Source: Apostichopus japonicus (lineage: Eukaryota; Echinodermata; Holothuroidea; Aspidochirotida; Stichopodidae). From it: a stretch of DNA of 64,000 nucleotides. The position numbers were made by a program, and so were the translations under genes. The notes beneath the pieces are model-generated. The model searched no databases. It was not told the DNA's origin and saw only the letters and a program-made list of their open reading frames with translations. Location of the stretch: contig NC_092569.1 in the NCBI RefSeq assembly GCF_037975245.1, positions 1,961,501-2,025,500 of the forward strand, written 5' to 3'. Shown here piece by piece: positions 49,086-61,495 of the stretch (the first letter of the stretch is position 1; each line of letters starts with the position of its first letter).

Positions 49086-51090
49086 GAATTTTGTAAATGC
49101 TGGCATTTCAGTTTGAAACTGGAGTGATACTTCGGTGAAAATAATTCCAAAGTTAGATTCACGACAGACTTAAGGTTTGAAGAAGGTACAGTTGGAGAGA
49201 CCGACAGACTAGATTGCTCTATGTATCAATGTATCCTGATGTTAGTTACCGTTAATATCTACTCTCCAAGCTACTTCAGGGATGAGCTCACGCAGGGCAG
49301 CGGTATTAAGCCGCGCCTGGCAGTTCAGAATGCCGCCCAGCACAAAAAGTATTTTAAAGTTCTCCGCCCTGCACTAGTTTTGATAATTAATTTAACCCAT
49401 TTTATCATTACCATCATATGGATGAATATTTGGCACAGAAGTTAGTTCTAGAAAAGGGAAAAGATTTTCCAACTAAGCATGCTAATTTGGGAACAATTTC
49501 CAAAGGGGCGGGGGGACACCTGCCCCTGCCCCAAAAAATGGATGACACTACCACACAAATCCACCCTGGCACTCAAATATTCCTGAGCACATCCCTTCAT
49601 CTCAACTTTTCCCCCAATGCTAGCCCCCCCCCCCTCTCCACCCACAAATCACACATTCTCAATGTCGCTGTCTCTCTGCCTCCTTTGACTTGCAATGCCG
49701 ATAGAATTCTTCTATTAGGTCTTCCTGATCTTTCGTTTCCACTTATCCTGGTTTTAGGTCACTGACTATTTTGTTTTGTTCCATCAGCTGAAAGTCCTTC
49801 AGATTTGACAAACTAACAAGCCACCATCGTTCCAGTGTGCCCTCTACCACAAAAACAGTGAACTGATACAGCCTGGAGGAAAGAAAGAAAGATGTTGTAA
49901 CATGTTAGCTGATATTAGATACTGTCTTTATGAGACAATGTACTTTAAGGCTTTCCAAGGTATTTGTAACCAGGAATGCTGTAGAAATCACTAACACTTT
50001 CTCAACTGAAGCCGTCTTTATCTTTAATTTTAAAAAAAACAAGAAAGAGTTCTATGAAGACCACATACACCCACCCTGGAGGCTAATTATGTCCAATTCT
50101 TACGAATCACGGAAACTTGAAAATAGAAAGTAACACACTACGGTGGAGCAAATAACAAACAGTAAATTATTGAAATTTTATCATTTCAACTTCTTTTATT
50201 GTATTTGAAGTAAAGTAAGTCTAGAGAAAGTGCACTATTTTAATGGGTTATTCTAGTGGAAGAAAAACTGTGACACTTTTAGGAAAGGAAACAATGCTTA
50301 GCACATTGTCTGTTTTATAACCATCTCAATATCTAAAATTCCTACATCTCAATCTGGTTATTTGAAGTAAACTCATTTTAAACTGCTTTACTCCACACAG
50401 GGGGTAAGAGCCGGGGGGGGGGACACTGGGGGCCCTTGCCCCACACTCTTTTCCTCCAAAATACAAATGTGCCATACTGGCAAATAATATCTGCCCCTTT
50501 TATCAAGAACTGTCTTTTGGATATCTTAAGCCTTTGTTAATATTAATATTTTATTTTAATTATTTATTTTTAGTCTTTACATGCTATTTTTAAAATGGCA
50601 TCCCATACATTTTTGTAGCACGGTTAACAATAAACAATCTCAATAAATAGTATTGATAGCATAGTAACATATCATATATATTTGAGTGATATGGCTGTGG
50701 TGTATCAGTTTATAGCATAAAGAGTGGTGGTTGTGGAATGAGAAAGTGCCCCTCTGATGTTGTGCCCCCCATTTTTTGGAAGCTTCATACCCCCCTGAAT
50801 CCAGGTATCATCATGACACGAACGGTTTAAATCTTCTGAATTGATTTTTCCTTGAAATGTGAAGTATTCAGAATGCTTGTTTAAATGTCTATATACTCCG
50901 AATCCAAGGCTTCATTATTGAATGTTTTTTATTTCAATTTGTAAGAGCTAAAAGCATTAGCTTCGACTTAGACATTTTTAACTAAATACATTATCTGAAA
51001 AATTTAGACTTTTTCAGATCAAAATGACATAATGATGTCATTTCTAGAGTTGCCCAACATATTCATGAACTTTTCACAAAACTTCCAAAA
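49086..51090. other. Non-coding stretch
   Basis: No supported exon. G/C-rich remnants near 49505-49540 and 50400-50450 resemble the MITE ends in this window but have no paired termini. The frames at 49418-49765 and 49930-50133 show no family motif. Confidence 0.4.
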
Positions 51091-51098
51091 CCAGATGT

Positions 51099-51374
51099 AT
51101 GTGGTTTTTTTTTGATGACAACTTTATCAGAATGCGTTTTCATTCAACAATGCAGTTTCTAACATCAACAGCAAATATTTTAGAAAATTTCTTGGATCTG
51201 CTCAACAGTCGTGAGAGTACAATCAGAGATTTCAACGAAAGACCAGTTGATATTTGGACCCTCTTCAATTGGAGGCTTACACTCCTTTATCAATACGACA
51301 ACCTGTTTGATGCCAACCTCCTTAAGCTATTTTACCTCATAGGTCATGCTTTGAAGTCCAAGAGCAGCGAGTAA
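51099..51374 (+). CDS. Orphan ORF, hypothetical 80-91 aa protein or exon
   Basis: I do not recognise this protein. The frame has balanced amino-acid composition with no simple repeats, including ILENFLDLLNSRESTIRDF, ERPVDIWTLFNWRLTLLYQ and LLKLFYLIGHALK, and looks more like real coding sequence than neighbouring frames. A T-rich tract followed by TTATCAG just before ATGCG (about 51131) could be a splice acceptor, making this a terminal exon ending TAA. The second ATG at 51132 would give 80 residues, probably mostly alpha-helical. No partner exon was found upstream. It may be a decayed gene fragment. Confidence 0.3.
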   Translation: MWFFFDDNFIRMRFHSTMQFLTSTANILENFLDLLNSRESTIRDFNERPVDIWTLFNWRLTLLYQYDNLFDANLLKLFYLIGHALKSKSSE

Positions 51375-51603
51375 ATTTGGAACGACACGTGAGAAAAAGG
51401 GGGGTGGTGTAGTCCCTGGCATCACTATACAGTACTGTAGGTGAGTGATTGTACTTCTCCTGTAACTTGTAACTGACACAGACAGAGTTGTTGCACTTAC
51501 TCTGTAAAAAAAATATTAATGAAACAAGTTTGAAAGCCTGCTATTTGTGATAAAAATTATTTCCTATAGATCTTCATACAAGAAAGGTACAAAAACTAAA
51601 GTG

Positions 51604-51635
51604 GAAAATAAAATAAAATAAAATAAAATAAGGAT
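51604..51635 (+). repeat. (AAAAT)n microsatellite
   Basis: AATAAAATAAAATAAAATAA: about five to six copies of a 5-bp unit. Confidence 0.8.
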
Positions 51636-51639
51636 AAAA

Positions 51640-52630
51640 ATTGTTGTCAAAACACAGGTCCTAGATTTGCATCAATTCCAAGTTAATGTGGTAAATTTGA
51701 ATCATGTCCATCGCTGACTAGACTGTTGGTACCGTTCGTGAAACTTTGAGGATTATTTGCAAAGCTACTTTATCTCTGGATTGGTGGGTTTGGTTAGGCT
51801 GTGCCTACAACAATCAATGTGTTAATATTTAGGCCTAGGCCTATTAATTATTAGTGTTAATGTATACATGGCAAACATGCCCTAGCTTTCTACCTAGGCC
51901 TTACTTTTGTTTAGGCTAAATTCAAGTCTCTCTCAGTTGCCTCTATATGCTACTACCAAGTACCAATCATATCAGTGGTACAAATATGATTATCACTTTT
52001 CCAATACAAGTTTCTGTTATATGTAAATTGGTATTTGAAATACCAATTTGCCCGTAAATGATTACTTTGCTGACGAACAAAAGCTCTTTTATCATACCGG
52101 CGTCTCACCCCTCAAGAACACCCTACCTAAAAGTGTGACAATGCTACTGTGCTATATTGTTATGTAAAAAAATTACCCCTAATAGAACCTGAATACACTA
52201 TGATAAATGTATTTCTAGTACCCATGGTTAATGTGCCATAGCTAGGACACAATCACAAACTTTATTGTGTGACTATATTATTTAATTTAACACAAACTCC
52301 CCCCCCCACCCCTCCCCCCACTCACACACAAATGATGTATGCAAGTCAGTGTTGGAAAAGCATACAAAAAAAGTGGAATTTTATTAGAATTAATTAGTAA
52401 CAGTTCTTATGTGGGCCATTAATTACTGTTTCAAGCCTGTTCAAATAGTAGATGAATCTTCAAAATACAACCTGATTACCACAAAGTGAACCATTGATCT
52501 CATTACCACAGAAACACCTGCAATTTGGCAAAACACCAGTAGGGAAAGAGAAGTAAACCTGTTATCCTTACACTTGGTGAGGTGGTATTGCTAGCAGGCC
52601 TTGTGGAGGAGATATAGTAGTAAGTGGAGT
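51640..52630. other. Non-coding stretch
   Basis: Nothing beyond a C-rich tract at 52300-52320 and AT-rich unique-looking sequence. Confidence 0.4.
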
Positions 52631-52635
52631 CTCGT

Positions 52636-52761
52636 CTATCTGACATGCTCAGTGATTAACCTCCGCCACGTATCACGATCTTGTGCAAGGTTTATTGCTT
52701 CCTCAAAATTGTTAATGTTAATGTCCTTAAATTGCGACTTTATTCTTCCAAAGAAAAGGTA
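52636..52761 (-). mobile_element. LINE reverse-transcriptase ORF C-terminal fragment
   Basis: The minus-strand frame YLFFGRIKSQFKD then INNFEEAINLAQDRDTWRRL and ITEHVR before a stop has the A-x-D-R-xx-W-R-xL ending common at the C-terminus of LINE ORF2 proteins. Only about 42 residues are present, so it is a fragment of a truncated insertion. It abuts the proposed last exon of the THAP gene. Confidence 0.55.
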
Positions 52762-52786
52762 GTATGGGGGGGATGACATTTTCTGG

Positions 52787-55700
52787 CTAATTTTCTTTCA
52801 AGTACGTGTTTGGTTCCAGCGGTCGACCAAGGAGTGATTCTAAGTCCAAAATCTGATTCGGAATCTATAAAATAAGGGAGATACCAAACTAATATGAGCA
52901 CTAGTTACAGACATGTGAATACTTTTATAAAATAAGAGCAATCCTCAAACATAAATTATCATTATGTGAGATAGCAGATTAATGTCAACATTCTACTGAG
53001 TGAGTAGGTTTGACGATTTGACCCTTTTGACCTCACATGTCAATGCACCTCTGTACGAAGACAGTACAGGGCTCAAATTTAACGATTGTCCAAGACGACC
53101 AAAAATCATGTGGAACAACCTGAAACTCTGCTTAGGTAATCAGATGGACGACTAGCTTATTTGCTGTAAGTGTTCAATACTTTGAAGAAAAGTTGGAAAA
53201 TCCCTATTCTTTAAAATAAAAATCTGCCCCGAAAAAAGTACAGTTGCATGATTTATCATCAACAGTGTCATACACCACATAAAATGTCTATAACTCTACA
53301 CCATTTCTGTCCAAGTTTTTCCCTGCCAACAGCGTTAATTAGTGAGTTATTAAGGACTTCTACAGATAATGAGTAGAGTGTCTTCCGACAAATTCCTTCA
53401 GTTCCCCATACCCACTAGTTTGAATTTAACCAATCAGTGAATAGCTTACATGTTTATTTACGAGCCGTTGCAAAAAATAGATTAAAAAAGTTGCCTTGGT
53501 ACCATGCACTGCCATAGACAATGTATATAAAGATACCATGGTGTTATTTTACATATTGGTCAACCATGTTCAGAGTTTAAACGTAGGGGCAGGGTTTATT
53601 GCGCTCCTAGCGGAAAATATCTCAGAGAGAAACCACATTGAAAGTTGTACATGTTTCGACTGTTTCGCCACCATATGAAGTAAGATTTGAATAGACAAGC
53701 TAGTAATGTATGTCGTAATGGCATCGTGGAGTCAGTGAGGTTGAGAAAATCATATGAAAAGGACACAAAAAGCTGCTGTAAGTACTGAGGGGCAGGGTTT
53801 ATTGCGCTCCTAACGGAAAATATCTCTGAGGGAAATGACGTTGAAAGTTGTACATGTTTTGACTTTGATGCCACCATTTGAAGTCAGATTTGAATAGATA
53901 AGCTAGTAATGTATGCCGTAATGGCATCGTGGAGTCAGTGAGGTTGAGAAAATCATATGAAAAGGACGCAAAAAGCTGCTTTAAGAACTGAGCTGCTTTT
54001 AGAACTGAGTAACCGTTACTACGCACCGCATCAGGTGGTGACCCAGGAGGAGATGTAATGCCACTGCCTTCTGTGTCTGTGACGGGGAGCTCAGCAGGAA
54101 CATCACCGATGGGAATCTGAAATCATAAAAGAGCACCAGCATGTAATTGTCTTCCATAAAAGTGATATCATATTCCTCTGTTGTACATGCATTGATGACT
54201 GTAGTGTACCCATGATTTTGGGCACACCATGAGTGAATGAAGAAACCAGAAAGGTAAAAGATTTGGTATGAGCATTTTGTATGAAGAGATCGCAAAGAAG
54301 ATTGAAAAAAATTGACAATTGTTGTATGCGAATGAACGAAAAGGTTATTGAATGTTGCAAATGTCTGAAGGCTAATATTGCACACACTTCATATCAGCAT
54401 GTCTACAATTAAACAGACCTTAATTTGGACTTGAATTTTGGATCTCAACCCTTCCCTTAACCCCTCAACAAAAAAATAAATATATGAAATGTTGCTTGCA
54501 ACAAGGTGGTGCTAAACTTATAAAACATTTCTTTAATAGCATATTCTAGCATATTCATATTTAATAGCATAAGTTACATAGTTTCATAAAATGACCTCAG
54601 ACATTCAACAATTGCAACGGTTCTTGTTTTGTAAAAAGGAGATGCACATAAGCTTTTACAAAACTGTGAACTTTTTGAGGTAAAATTTAAGCAAATGGGT
54701 TCACATTCGTTAAAATCTGGAGGGCTTGTGTTTTCAACTACAAAACCTGTTAGAAACATTAAATCTCAGTAGAAAGTGCCTAGAAGGTATATAGTTTAAA
54801 AAAAAAAAAGGTTTGAAATCACTTACATTTTTGGGTGCTCCAATATAATCATGTTCAGGCCCAGGTGGTGGTGGTGGTACTGTGTTGCATGATGCTTGGA
54901 TGCTTCTAGTGGCTTGCGGAGGAGTCGCCTGGATACCAACGTCCCGGACAAAACGAGTGTATCTTCTTACAATCTGCATAGTAACAAACAGAGCTTTTAT
55001 TAACATTGTAGCTGTTATAAGAAAAGGCTTTCACTTATAGCCAACACATCACAATGTAGCAACATGGTGTCCAGGAAAAGGTTAATACCAAAAATCACTT
55101 TATCAAGTACTTCATGCACAGATAAATGTAAGAACAAAATTGTACAGTAAAAGGCTGCTGCCTATGGAGAAATGAAGGTAACTTTATTCATATTTATAGC
55201 CTACATTGAACCTACTTGTATGGCCTTTGCTCATTTCAATGAATATTTCCTAACTTACCCTTCTTTTTTCTCCGATTTCAGCTCCTACTTGAAAGTCAGT
55301 ATCATCATTAACCTGCCATGTTGAACATAAACATCATGGTTACAAAATGAAGCCAAGGACAAATATCCTAATTCCCTGTTAATGTCAGTTGCCATTTAGT
55401 TCAAGCCCTACACTATTGTATCAATTGAGTTAAACTGCCAGCAATTAAGCCTTTGCCATTACCATTGTAAAGCAATTACCATTGTAATGACCATTGTGTT
55501 ACCATTTTGTATTACCAGCAATTACCATTGTAAAGCAACTACAATCTACTTGTATGGCTTTGTTCATTTCACTGAATATTTCCTTGAAGTCTCAATGTGT
55601 GTTTTCCAAATTTAAACTTGGACCTATCCAGCTTACTGCCCTAAAAGCTCAGTGACAATGACACCATTCTATGCAAGTTTCATACAAAATATTCATTATT

Positions 55701-58700
55701 ATTATTGAGTTATCTGTCGTTAAAGTGGATGATACAAGTTTACATAGGTTACATTAATACATTTGTGTTACAATGAACATGCTGATATGGGCGGTCGCAG
55801 TGATTTTATGGTAAATCGTTCGCGCCATAAGGGCAACAGGAAATATATTTCTTTCTTTCGATTGCAACAGCTTTTCTCCATTAAGCCCACCTGGTAAGAA
55901 ACATTGAATCTGCTGCGGAAGTTTGTTTTCCGAAATTCATCTGCAAATTTGTATTGAGACTTTAACTAACCCTTCTTGATTCTCCAAGTCCATCTCCTAC
56001 TTGAAAGTCAGTATCATCATTAACCTGCCATGTTGAACAAAAGAATCATAGTTACAAAATGAAGCCAAGGAAAACTATCCTGCTTCCCAGTTGATGTCAG
56101 TTCCCATTTAGTTCAAGCCTTACAGTATTGTATCAATTGAGTGAAACTGCCAGCAGTTATATTTATATCAATATTTCATACACTAAAACCTACTTGTATG
56201 GCTTTACTCATTTCACTGCATATTTCCTTAAAGGGTGTGAAGACTCGCGCACAAAGAAACCTCTCTAATTAAACACTAGTGTACAGTCAATACATACAGC
56301 TACGGTCAATTATACCCACAACACAGCGTACATAGCAGCGATGGACATCTCAGGTCTAGATAAAAGATAACAAGGTATCACGTTTCATTACTGTCTGCAT
56401 TTTGTAGCGACAAGAACAAAACGTCACTTGCAAGCAACAGAAAGTTAACTTTTTCAGAGCGCGGCACACGGTTTGGGGGCGAGTCTTCAATGCCTTTAAC
56501 TTACCCTTCTTGATTCTCCTAATCCATCTACTATCTGAATGTCATCATCATCATCATCATTAACCTGCCATGTTGAACAAAAACATGATAGTTACAAAAT
56601 GAAGCCAAGTAAAAGTATCCTAATTCCCAGTTCAAGTCCTACAGGATTGTATCTAATGAGTTAAGCTGCCAGTAATTAAGCATATACCATTGTAATGCAA
56701 CTACTTTATTTGCAAATATATAATCTTCCATTTAAAAATACAGTACTTAGCACCCATGTATACCAGCCTATGGATGAATTTAGATTTAGTATGAATCGGG
56801 GAGATACAATGATCAAAGTGCTGTCCATCATAGCTGAACAGGTATCCAGTCAAAACGTCCCTTTTACCAAAACCCCCTCTTTTTTAAGACCTAAACGTCC
56901 CCGCTTTTTACCAAAATGTCCCTGCAGTCAAAATGTCTCTGTGAGTCAAAACGTCCCTGCTTTTATAATCAGTTGGAATGCAAGTGTGGATGTTTTTAGT
57001 TCAAATCAAAGAGTAAGGATAAGTATAGTTTAGGTTAAAACACAGTTTTTAAGAGTATAATTTACTGAGGTAAAATAATATTAATAGAAAAGGGAATGCA
57101 AGAGGGCTGAAGGGTAATAGGATTTTTTTAAAGACGAGTTGGTTTCTGAATGAATATATATGATATTGAGGGAAGGGAATAAAAAAGATTTTAGCCAAAT
57201 TATAACTTAAAATTAATATATATTCACAACTGTGAATGAATGTGATAGACGGGGACGTTTTGAATTACGGGGACGTTTTGACCAACAGGGACGTTTTGAC
57301 CAAAAGCGGGGACATTTTGACCAAAAGCGGGGACGTTTTGGTACGGGCACATTTTGGTAAAGGGACGTTTTGACTGGTAAGCGCTGAACAAGTGGTTTCA
57401 CTTTCTCAATGTGTCAGAGATTCATGTTGCCCAAATATGGCAAATTGTGTTACATTTGCAGGTGGTATCTAATCCTCAAGTATCATGACAAAGGCCCCCA
57501 AAATGACATTTCTCAGGGAGTCACCATGAAGGGGTAGGAATACTTTTTTGATAAAAGAAACCTTGTCGAAGCCTCCCTCCAATTACCAAACAGTATAGCT
57601 GATAGGTAAAATGGCAGTCAAAATCTGGAGTTGAGTTTAGTTTGGACTATTATTCTGCAGTTTTATTTTCACAAGCAGGTCTTGACCGTTTTGTTTTTTG
57701 TGATTTATTGATGATATGAAAATGACAGTTACCCATTGTGTAGCACAAACAACAATTTCTATTTCTGGAATCTCAACTGGATCAACTGGTGCTGATTTGA
57801 CCTTTGTGCCTTTCTTGGGTTTTTTGGTTGGGACCAGGGACTCCAGTAGCTGAAAAGGATGAATAAGAAAAATGTTGCAAGATCAGTAGTACTAAGAACT
57901 CTTTTCATCAACAACGTTGCACCAATTTCAGATATTGCAAAGTATAAACAGTAAGTAACCAGGAGTTCATGGTAAAGTGACCAGCAGAATAAGTGTAATC
58001 TAAAAATAGATTGATTGTTTACAAACACGTTACGATTAACACAGTGCTGTGCAGGATTCTCAACCAATAGCAAGCTGCTTTGTCAGTTCTCGGACTTCGC
58101 CCAAGGTTGTTATTGTACGTTGGCTTCGGTCGAGTCCTGAACACAGTACAGTAGTGCGGCATGCACTGTGCATATGCCATGGTACACTCAATTTAATATA
58201 CACAAGTTTTTGCGACGGGGCGTACCATATGTGTGCAGTTCGCATGTAGGCTACTTGTATGCGACGAAAAACAGTTAAGTCCTATGTCGGCAAACACTTT
58301 ACCTGCATCCTCTTCGCTGCTTGGTGAATATCACGTCTTAAAATATGATTTAAGAAACGGCTGTTTCATACATCTCACTAATTCTTTCAGCGACTTTAAT
58401 CCCTATTCTTGAGTTGTTGTGATATGAGCCTGTTTACGCTAATTAGTACGACCCGTAATTTAGGCCTAGCCATGGTTAACTTTTTTCAATTCAAGTAGGC
58501 CTATGGTAAAGGCCCAAAACATGGGCCAATGTTAGTGTAGGAATCACAAAGTAACATAGCCAAGCATAAGCCAATGAATGACAGGGCTAGTAAGATTAAT
58601 AAGTAAGATATTGGCCCCATCGTCCAAGCCAATCATACGTTAATGAGGCACTGCCTAGTATTACCTCTCGTCTTTCTTTTGCCTGGATCCGTAGTTCCGA

Positions 58701-59045
58701 TCGAGAGGGTAATTTTGGCTCCAAGTTTGGTCCAAAGGAAAATATTGTTGGCACCGATCCCGGCTTCAGTCTCTTTCTGGGTTTAGTCCCCATTATCCGG
58801 GCCTTCATGTCATCCAAAAAACATTCCGATGTAAAATGCTGTTCGCAAACTACGCGATCACGATGGTACTTATACTTCTTGTGGTTAAATTTGTCAGTTC
58901 CGATCGCACGAATCCACATTCTACATTGTTCATAGCTTTCCTTACTCTTTGCTGGGTCAGGAATAGCAAAACAAGTTATTTTCTCTCCCTTTTCGTTCAA
59001 GCATCCACGCAAATTTTTACATCCGAATGCCTGGCACTGAGGCAT
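52787..59045 (-). CDS. THAP-domain zinc-finger protein gene, at least eight exons
   Basis: Probably a nuclear sequence-specific DNA-binding protein. Proposed exons in transcript order: 59045-58665, 57849-57733, 56564-56505, 56024-55971, 55312-55259, 54973-54827, 54116-54027 and 52864-52787; all phase 0, total 326 codons plus stop. Exon 1 encodes a full THAP C2CH domain: Cys4 and Cys9 (MPQCQAFGC), Pro29, Trp44, Cys67 and His70 (VVCEQHF), and GSVPTIF near 96-102 corresponding to the family's AVPTIF box. Exon 2 is Lys/Pro then acidic (LLESLVPTKKPKKGTK). Exons 3-5 are tandem duplicates. Exon 6 ends in a PPPPPGPEHDYIG stretch; exon 7 is Pro/Ser-rich. The last exon (IPNQILDLESLLGRPLEP, stop at 52787) is the least certain, because another frame is also open there. 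A possible small exon ending ATGCAG near 58310 does not fit the phase and may be an alternative start. The ATG at 59045 is chosen because MPQC directly begins the domain. Confidence 0.75.
53586..54005 (-). repeat. Two tandem copies of a roughly 202-bp unit in a THAP-gene intron
   Basis: GGGGCAGGGTTTATTGCGCT, GTTGTACATGTTT, AAGCTAGTAATGTATG and TTGAGAAAATCATATGAAAA occur at matching positions in 53586-53787 and 53788-54005. The minus-strand frame of exon 7 reads on through the nearer copy without a stop (FASFSYDFLNLTDSTMPLR) if the GTGCGT donor at 54026 is skipped, so read-through isoforms are conceivable. Confidence 0.8.
55259..56690 (-). repeat. Tandem triplication of one small THAP-gene exon with its flanking intron
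   Basis: Three exons of 60, 54 and 54 bp (56564-56505, 56024-55971, 55312-55259) encode VNDDDDDDIQIVDGLGESRR, VNDDTDFQVGDGLGESRR and VNDDTDFQVGAEIGEKRR. The upstream intron of each begins with the same motifs (CTGCCATGTTGAACA, GTTACAAAATGAAGCCAA, TAGTTCAAGCC, ATTGTATC). Spacings are 534 and 712 bp. All have intact acceptors and donors and are phase 0, so any combination keeps the frame. Confidence 0.9.
56846..57376. mobile_element. TIR element with internally repeated termini, in a THAP-gene intron
   Basis: The left terminus CCAGTCAAAACGTCCCTTTT is the reverse complement of the right terminus (GGGACGTTTTGACTGG). Both termini consist of several imperfect copies of GTCAAAACGTCCC, spaced about 20 bp, over about 120-130 bp. 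The flanks read GGTAT on the left and TAAGC on the right, so a TA-type duplication is possible but not certain. The 531-bp body has no transposase and its AT-rich centre is non-coding. Confidence 0.75.
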
Positions 59046-61490
59046 GGTTCCACACAAGGCCTTCGCGAACCAGCCTTGTTGAATGTAGTACTGGAAGCTT
59101 AGGGTTCGTAGAACTGTCCGATTGTAAAGTTTTACTGTACCCTATCACCGAAATTCCTTGCATTGGAGCTGGACAGCGAAATGTAAACAACGAAGAGTCT
59201 GCCGTTCAAACCTATCTTGTGTTACACAAAGACGACGAAATCACCGATGCACTTCATATATAATGGCTCAATGATTTTTCACAAACTTTTATAATTTATA
59301 AGAAATTTTTCACTGAAAATTAAGGAAGAAATTAATCTGTATTCAAATGTGGTATTTTGTTGTACCTGTTGTTGGAACTGTATGCAGCGTGGGTTATGTC
59401 GCAATATTATCTGCATCAGCGCTGATGACGTCACGTTCGAGCCTGTTCAAAGTATATTTGAAATATCCATCCTTAAACGACTAAAAATTCGTTTCTTTGT
59501 CAAACGCTATTTAACGTTCTCTTAATTTGAAAACACATTTGGAAAATTCTTCATCGTATTTTTAAGGTTACTTTCGAGGACTAATAGTCAATTCTTTTGA
59601 GTAATCTTTCTTCAACCCTTTGATTATCATCTACAGGGATATGATCTTGTACTTGACTTTGTAAGCGTCTGTAATTGAATAAACATATCTAAGTTATAGT
59701 GGCATACTCCTATTAGAATGTCCTCCTTCAGGAAAAGTGCCAAAATGCAGTAAGAGAACACTTTTTTTTTTGATATGTTATCAATCATAATCTGTTTTTT
59801 TTTTGTGTGGCTTGCATGCTGAAGAGCATGAATGGAAACACATGTGCTGCAAAAATTGGGTCAATTCAGGCAGGTTTAGACCCCTTCAGACCACCCATGA
59901 GCAGCGTACGAAATTTGTTTACTACTGAGTGAAGAGCTTAATTTACAAATGACGAAAACTTCCGGCTCTTATAGCGAAAAATCTACATGGTCATGATACG
60001 TAACATTGGTGGTGCCATGAATGGCCAACTCGTCAGCTATTTAGCGATGGGTAGCGTTTAGCTATTGAAAACTTTTATCTAGACTTAGAAACCACATTAC
60101 TTTTGTGATTTAGTGTGTAATTCAATGGGGCTTTTAATGGGTATATGCTACCTTATGTTCATTATTGAATCAATATTTTCTTTACATGGCTATGGGTTTT
60201 CAATCCCTAACATACTTCCATTGTTTTTTGTTTTGTTTGTTCTGCCAAGGGTCTGGAACCTATATGTGAACATGATGGCGCACATGTGTGTGTTGGTGTG
60301 TGTGTAATTGTGTGACAGCAAGCTTGTTATCAGGATATATCAATTATTAATGTGTATGCCGTACCGCCATATTTGTTTTGTTGGCAATATCATGAAACGT
60401 TAATGAGTCGGCAAGATTATATGTTGATTTCTTATATATCAATTGCATTGCGAACTGTATGTCTGTTTCCAGTCATAGTTGGTATGGTGATGTAGTTTCT
60501 GGTAGGTCCATGCATGTGCCCTCAAATAGAGATTTGTGGTGGTGAAGAAAACCCCACATAGAGTTGGGTAAAAATGCTCATATTGTTTGGCCCTGGTACC
60601 TCTGAAATGTTGTGTTCCTGGCTACCCCGTCTTAAATGTCGTATGAGTTAATGTGTCCTTCTGTTTAGCTCCCACGGTCCCACCACAGTGGGCTGTTAGC
60701 TGACTTAAGGGGGGAATTTGCTTGGATCCACCATAGACCATAAACTTGAAAAAATGGAGGGCGAATGGGGGGGGGGGGGGGCATTGCCCCAGAATGCAAT
60801 ATTGATGGCACTGTTACAATGAGTCGGTTAGTCTACTGGAGGACGCCATGGTAACCATCTCTGAGATTCCGGAAGTAGACAATATTGATAAAGATATTGA
60901 AAAAATCATCGAGGAAGACCTCCGTGACCTAACTGGGTCAGTAGTATGAAGTTAAAAGAAACTGCTATGTTTTGTAACATGCATTTAATTTTACAAAAAA
61001 ATGATACATTTTTGTTTACCAACAAGCACCATATATGAGATTCGCCATACTGTCAATATTATCAAGGAATATATAAACCCATTGGGCTTGGATCTTCTTA
61101 TTGTTCAGAAATGATTCATTTCCACGGCGATTGGTTTGAGATCTTAATCAGTATGTGCTCCTTGCCTCAGAAACTTGATAATTAAAGCTTCTAACATGAG
61201 ATTTCACAGCCATATCAGCATGTCAGAGTTGATACTTGCTATTCTTAGATGGCCCATATTGAACAAAATAATTGTTATTATGTGTGTAAAACATCATAGT
61301 ATTGTATGAGTAAATGCATGCTCGGCTAATGGTCAAGAGTGACACTTTTTCACACCCTGGCCGCAAACCAGAAAACCATATTGGAATACATACATTAAAA
61401 TTGAAACAGTTGCACAGGGCATTGCAATTGACCGTATCTAAGCGTGTTCAAAATTGGTGAAATTGTCTCCTGCATTTGTGGTTCCGATAT
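59046..61490. other. Mostly non-coding stretch upstream of the THAP gene
   Basis: The plus-strand frames at 59027-59263 and 60113-60307 have no splice or family support. A long G run is at 60767-60781. One possible terminal exon (60824-60949) is listed separately. The THAP promoter should lie just above 59045; I see no clear TATA box. Confidence 0.4.
60824..60949 (+). CDS. Possible terminal exon of an unidentified gene
   Basis: The plus-strand frame SVSLLEDAMVTISEIPEVDN then DKDIEKIIEEDLRDL and TGSVV, ending TGA at 60947-60949, is acidic and looks coding. A stop lies just upstream in frame, so it must be spliced if real; AG dinucleotides at 60822-60823 or 60829-60830 could be the acceptor, but the tract before them is G-rich and not pyrimidine-rich. 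No upstream partner exon was found. It could be a retained fragment of a decayed gene. Confidence 0.3.
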   Translation, partial: SVSLLEDAMVTISEIPEVDNIDKDIEKIIEEDLRDLTGSVV

Positions 61491-61495
61491 GTTAA

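Noticed and set aside
58596-59057. THAP protein as a single-exon 153-residue ORF.
   Set aside because: A good GTAATA donor after KERRE and phase-matched downstream exons indicate splicing; the residues after the donor have no THAP-family support.
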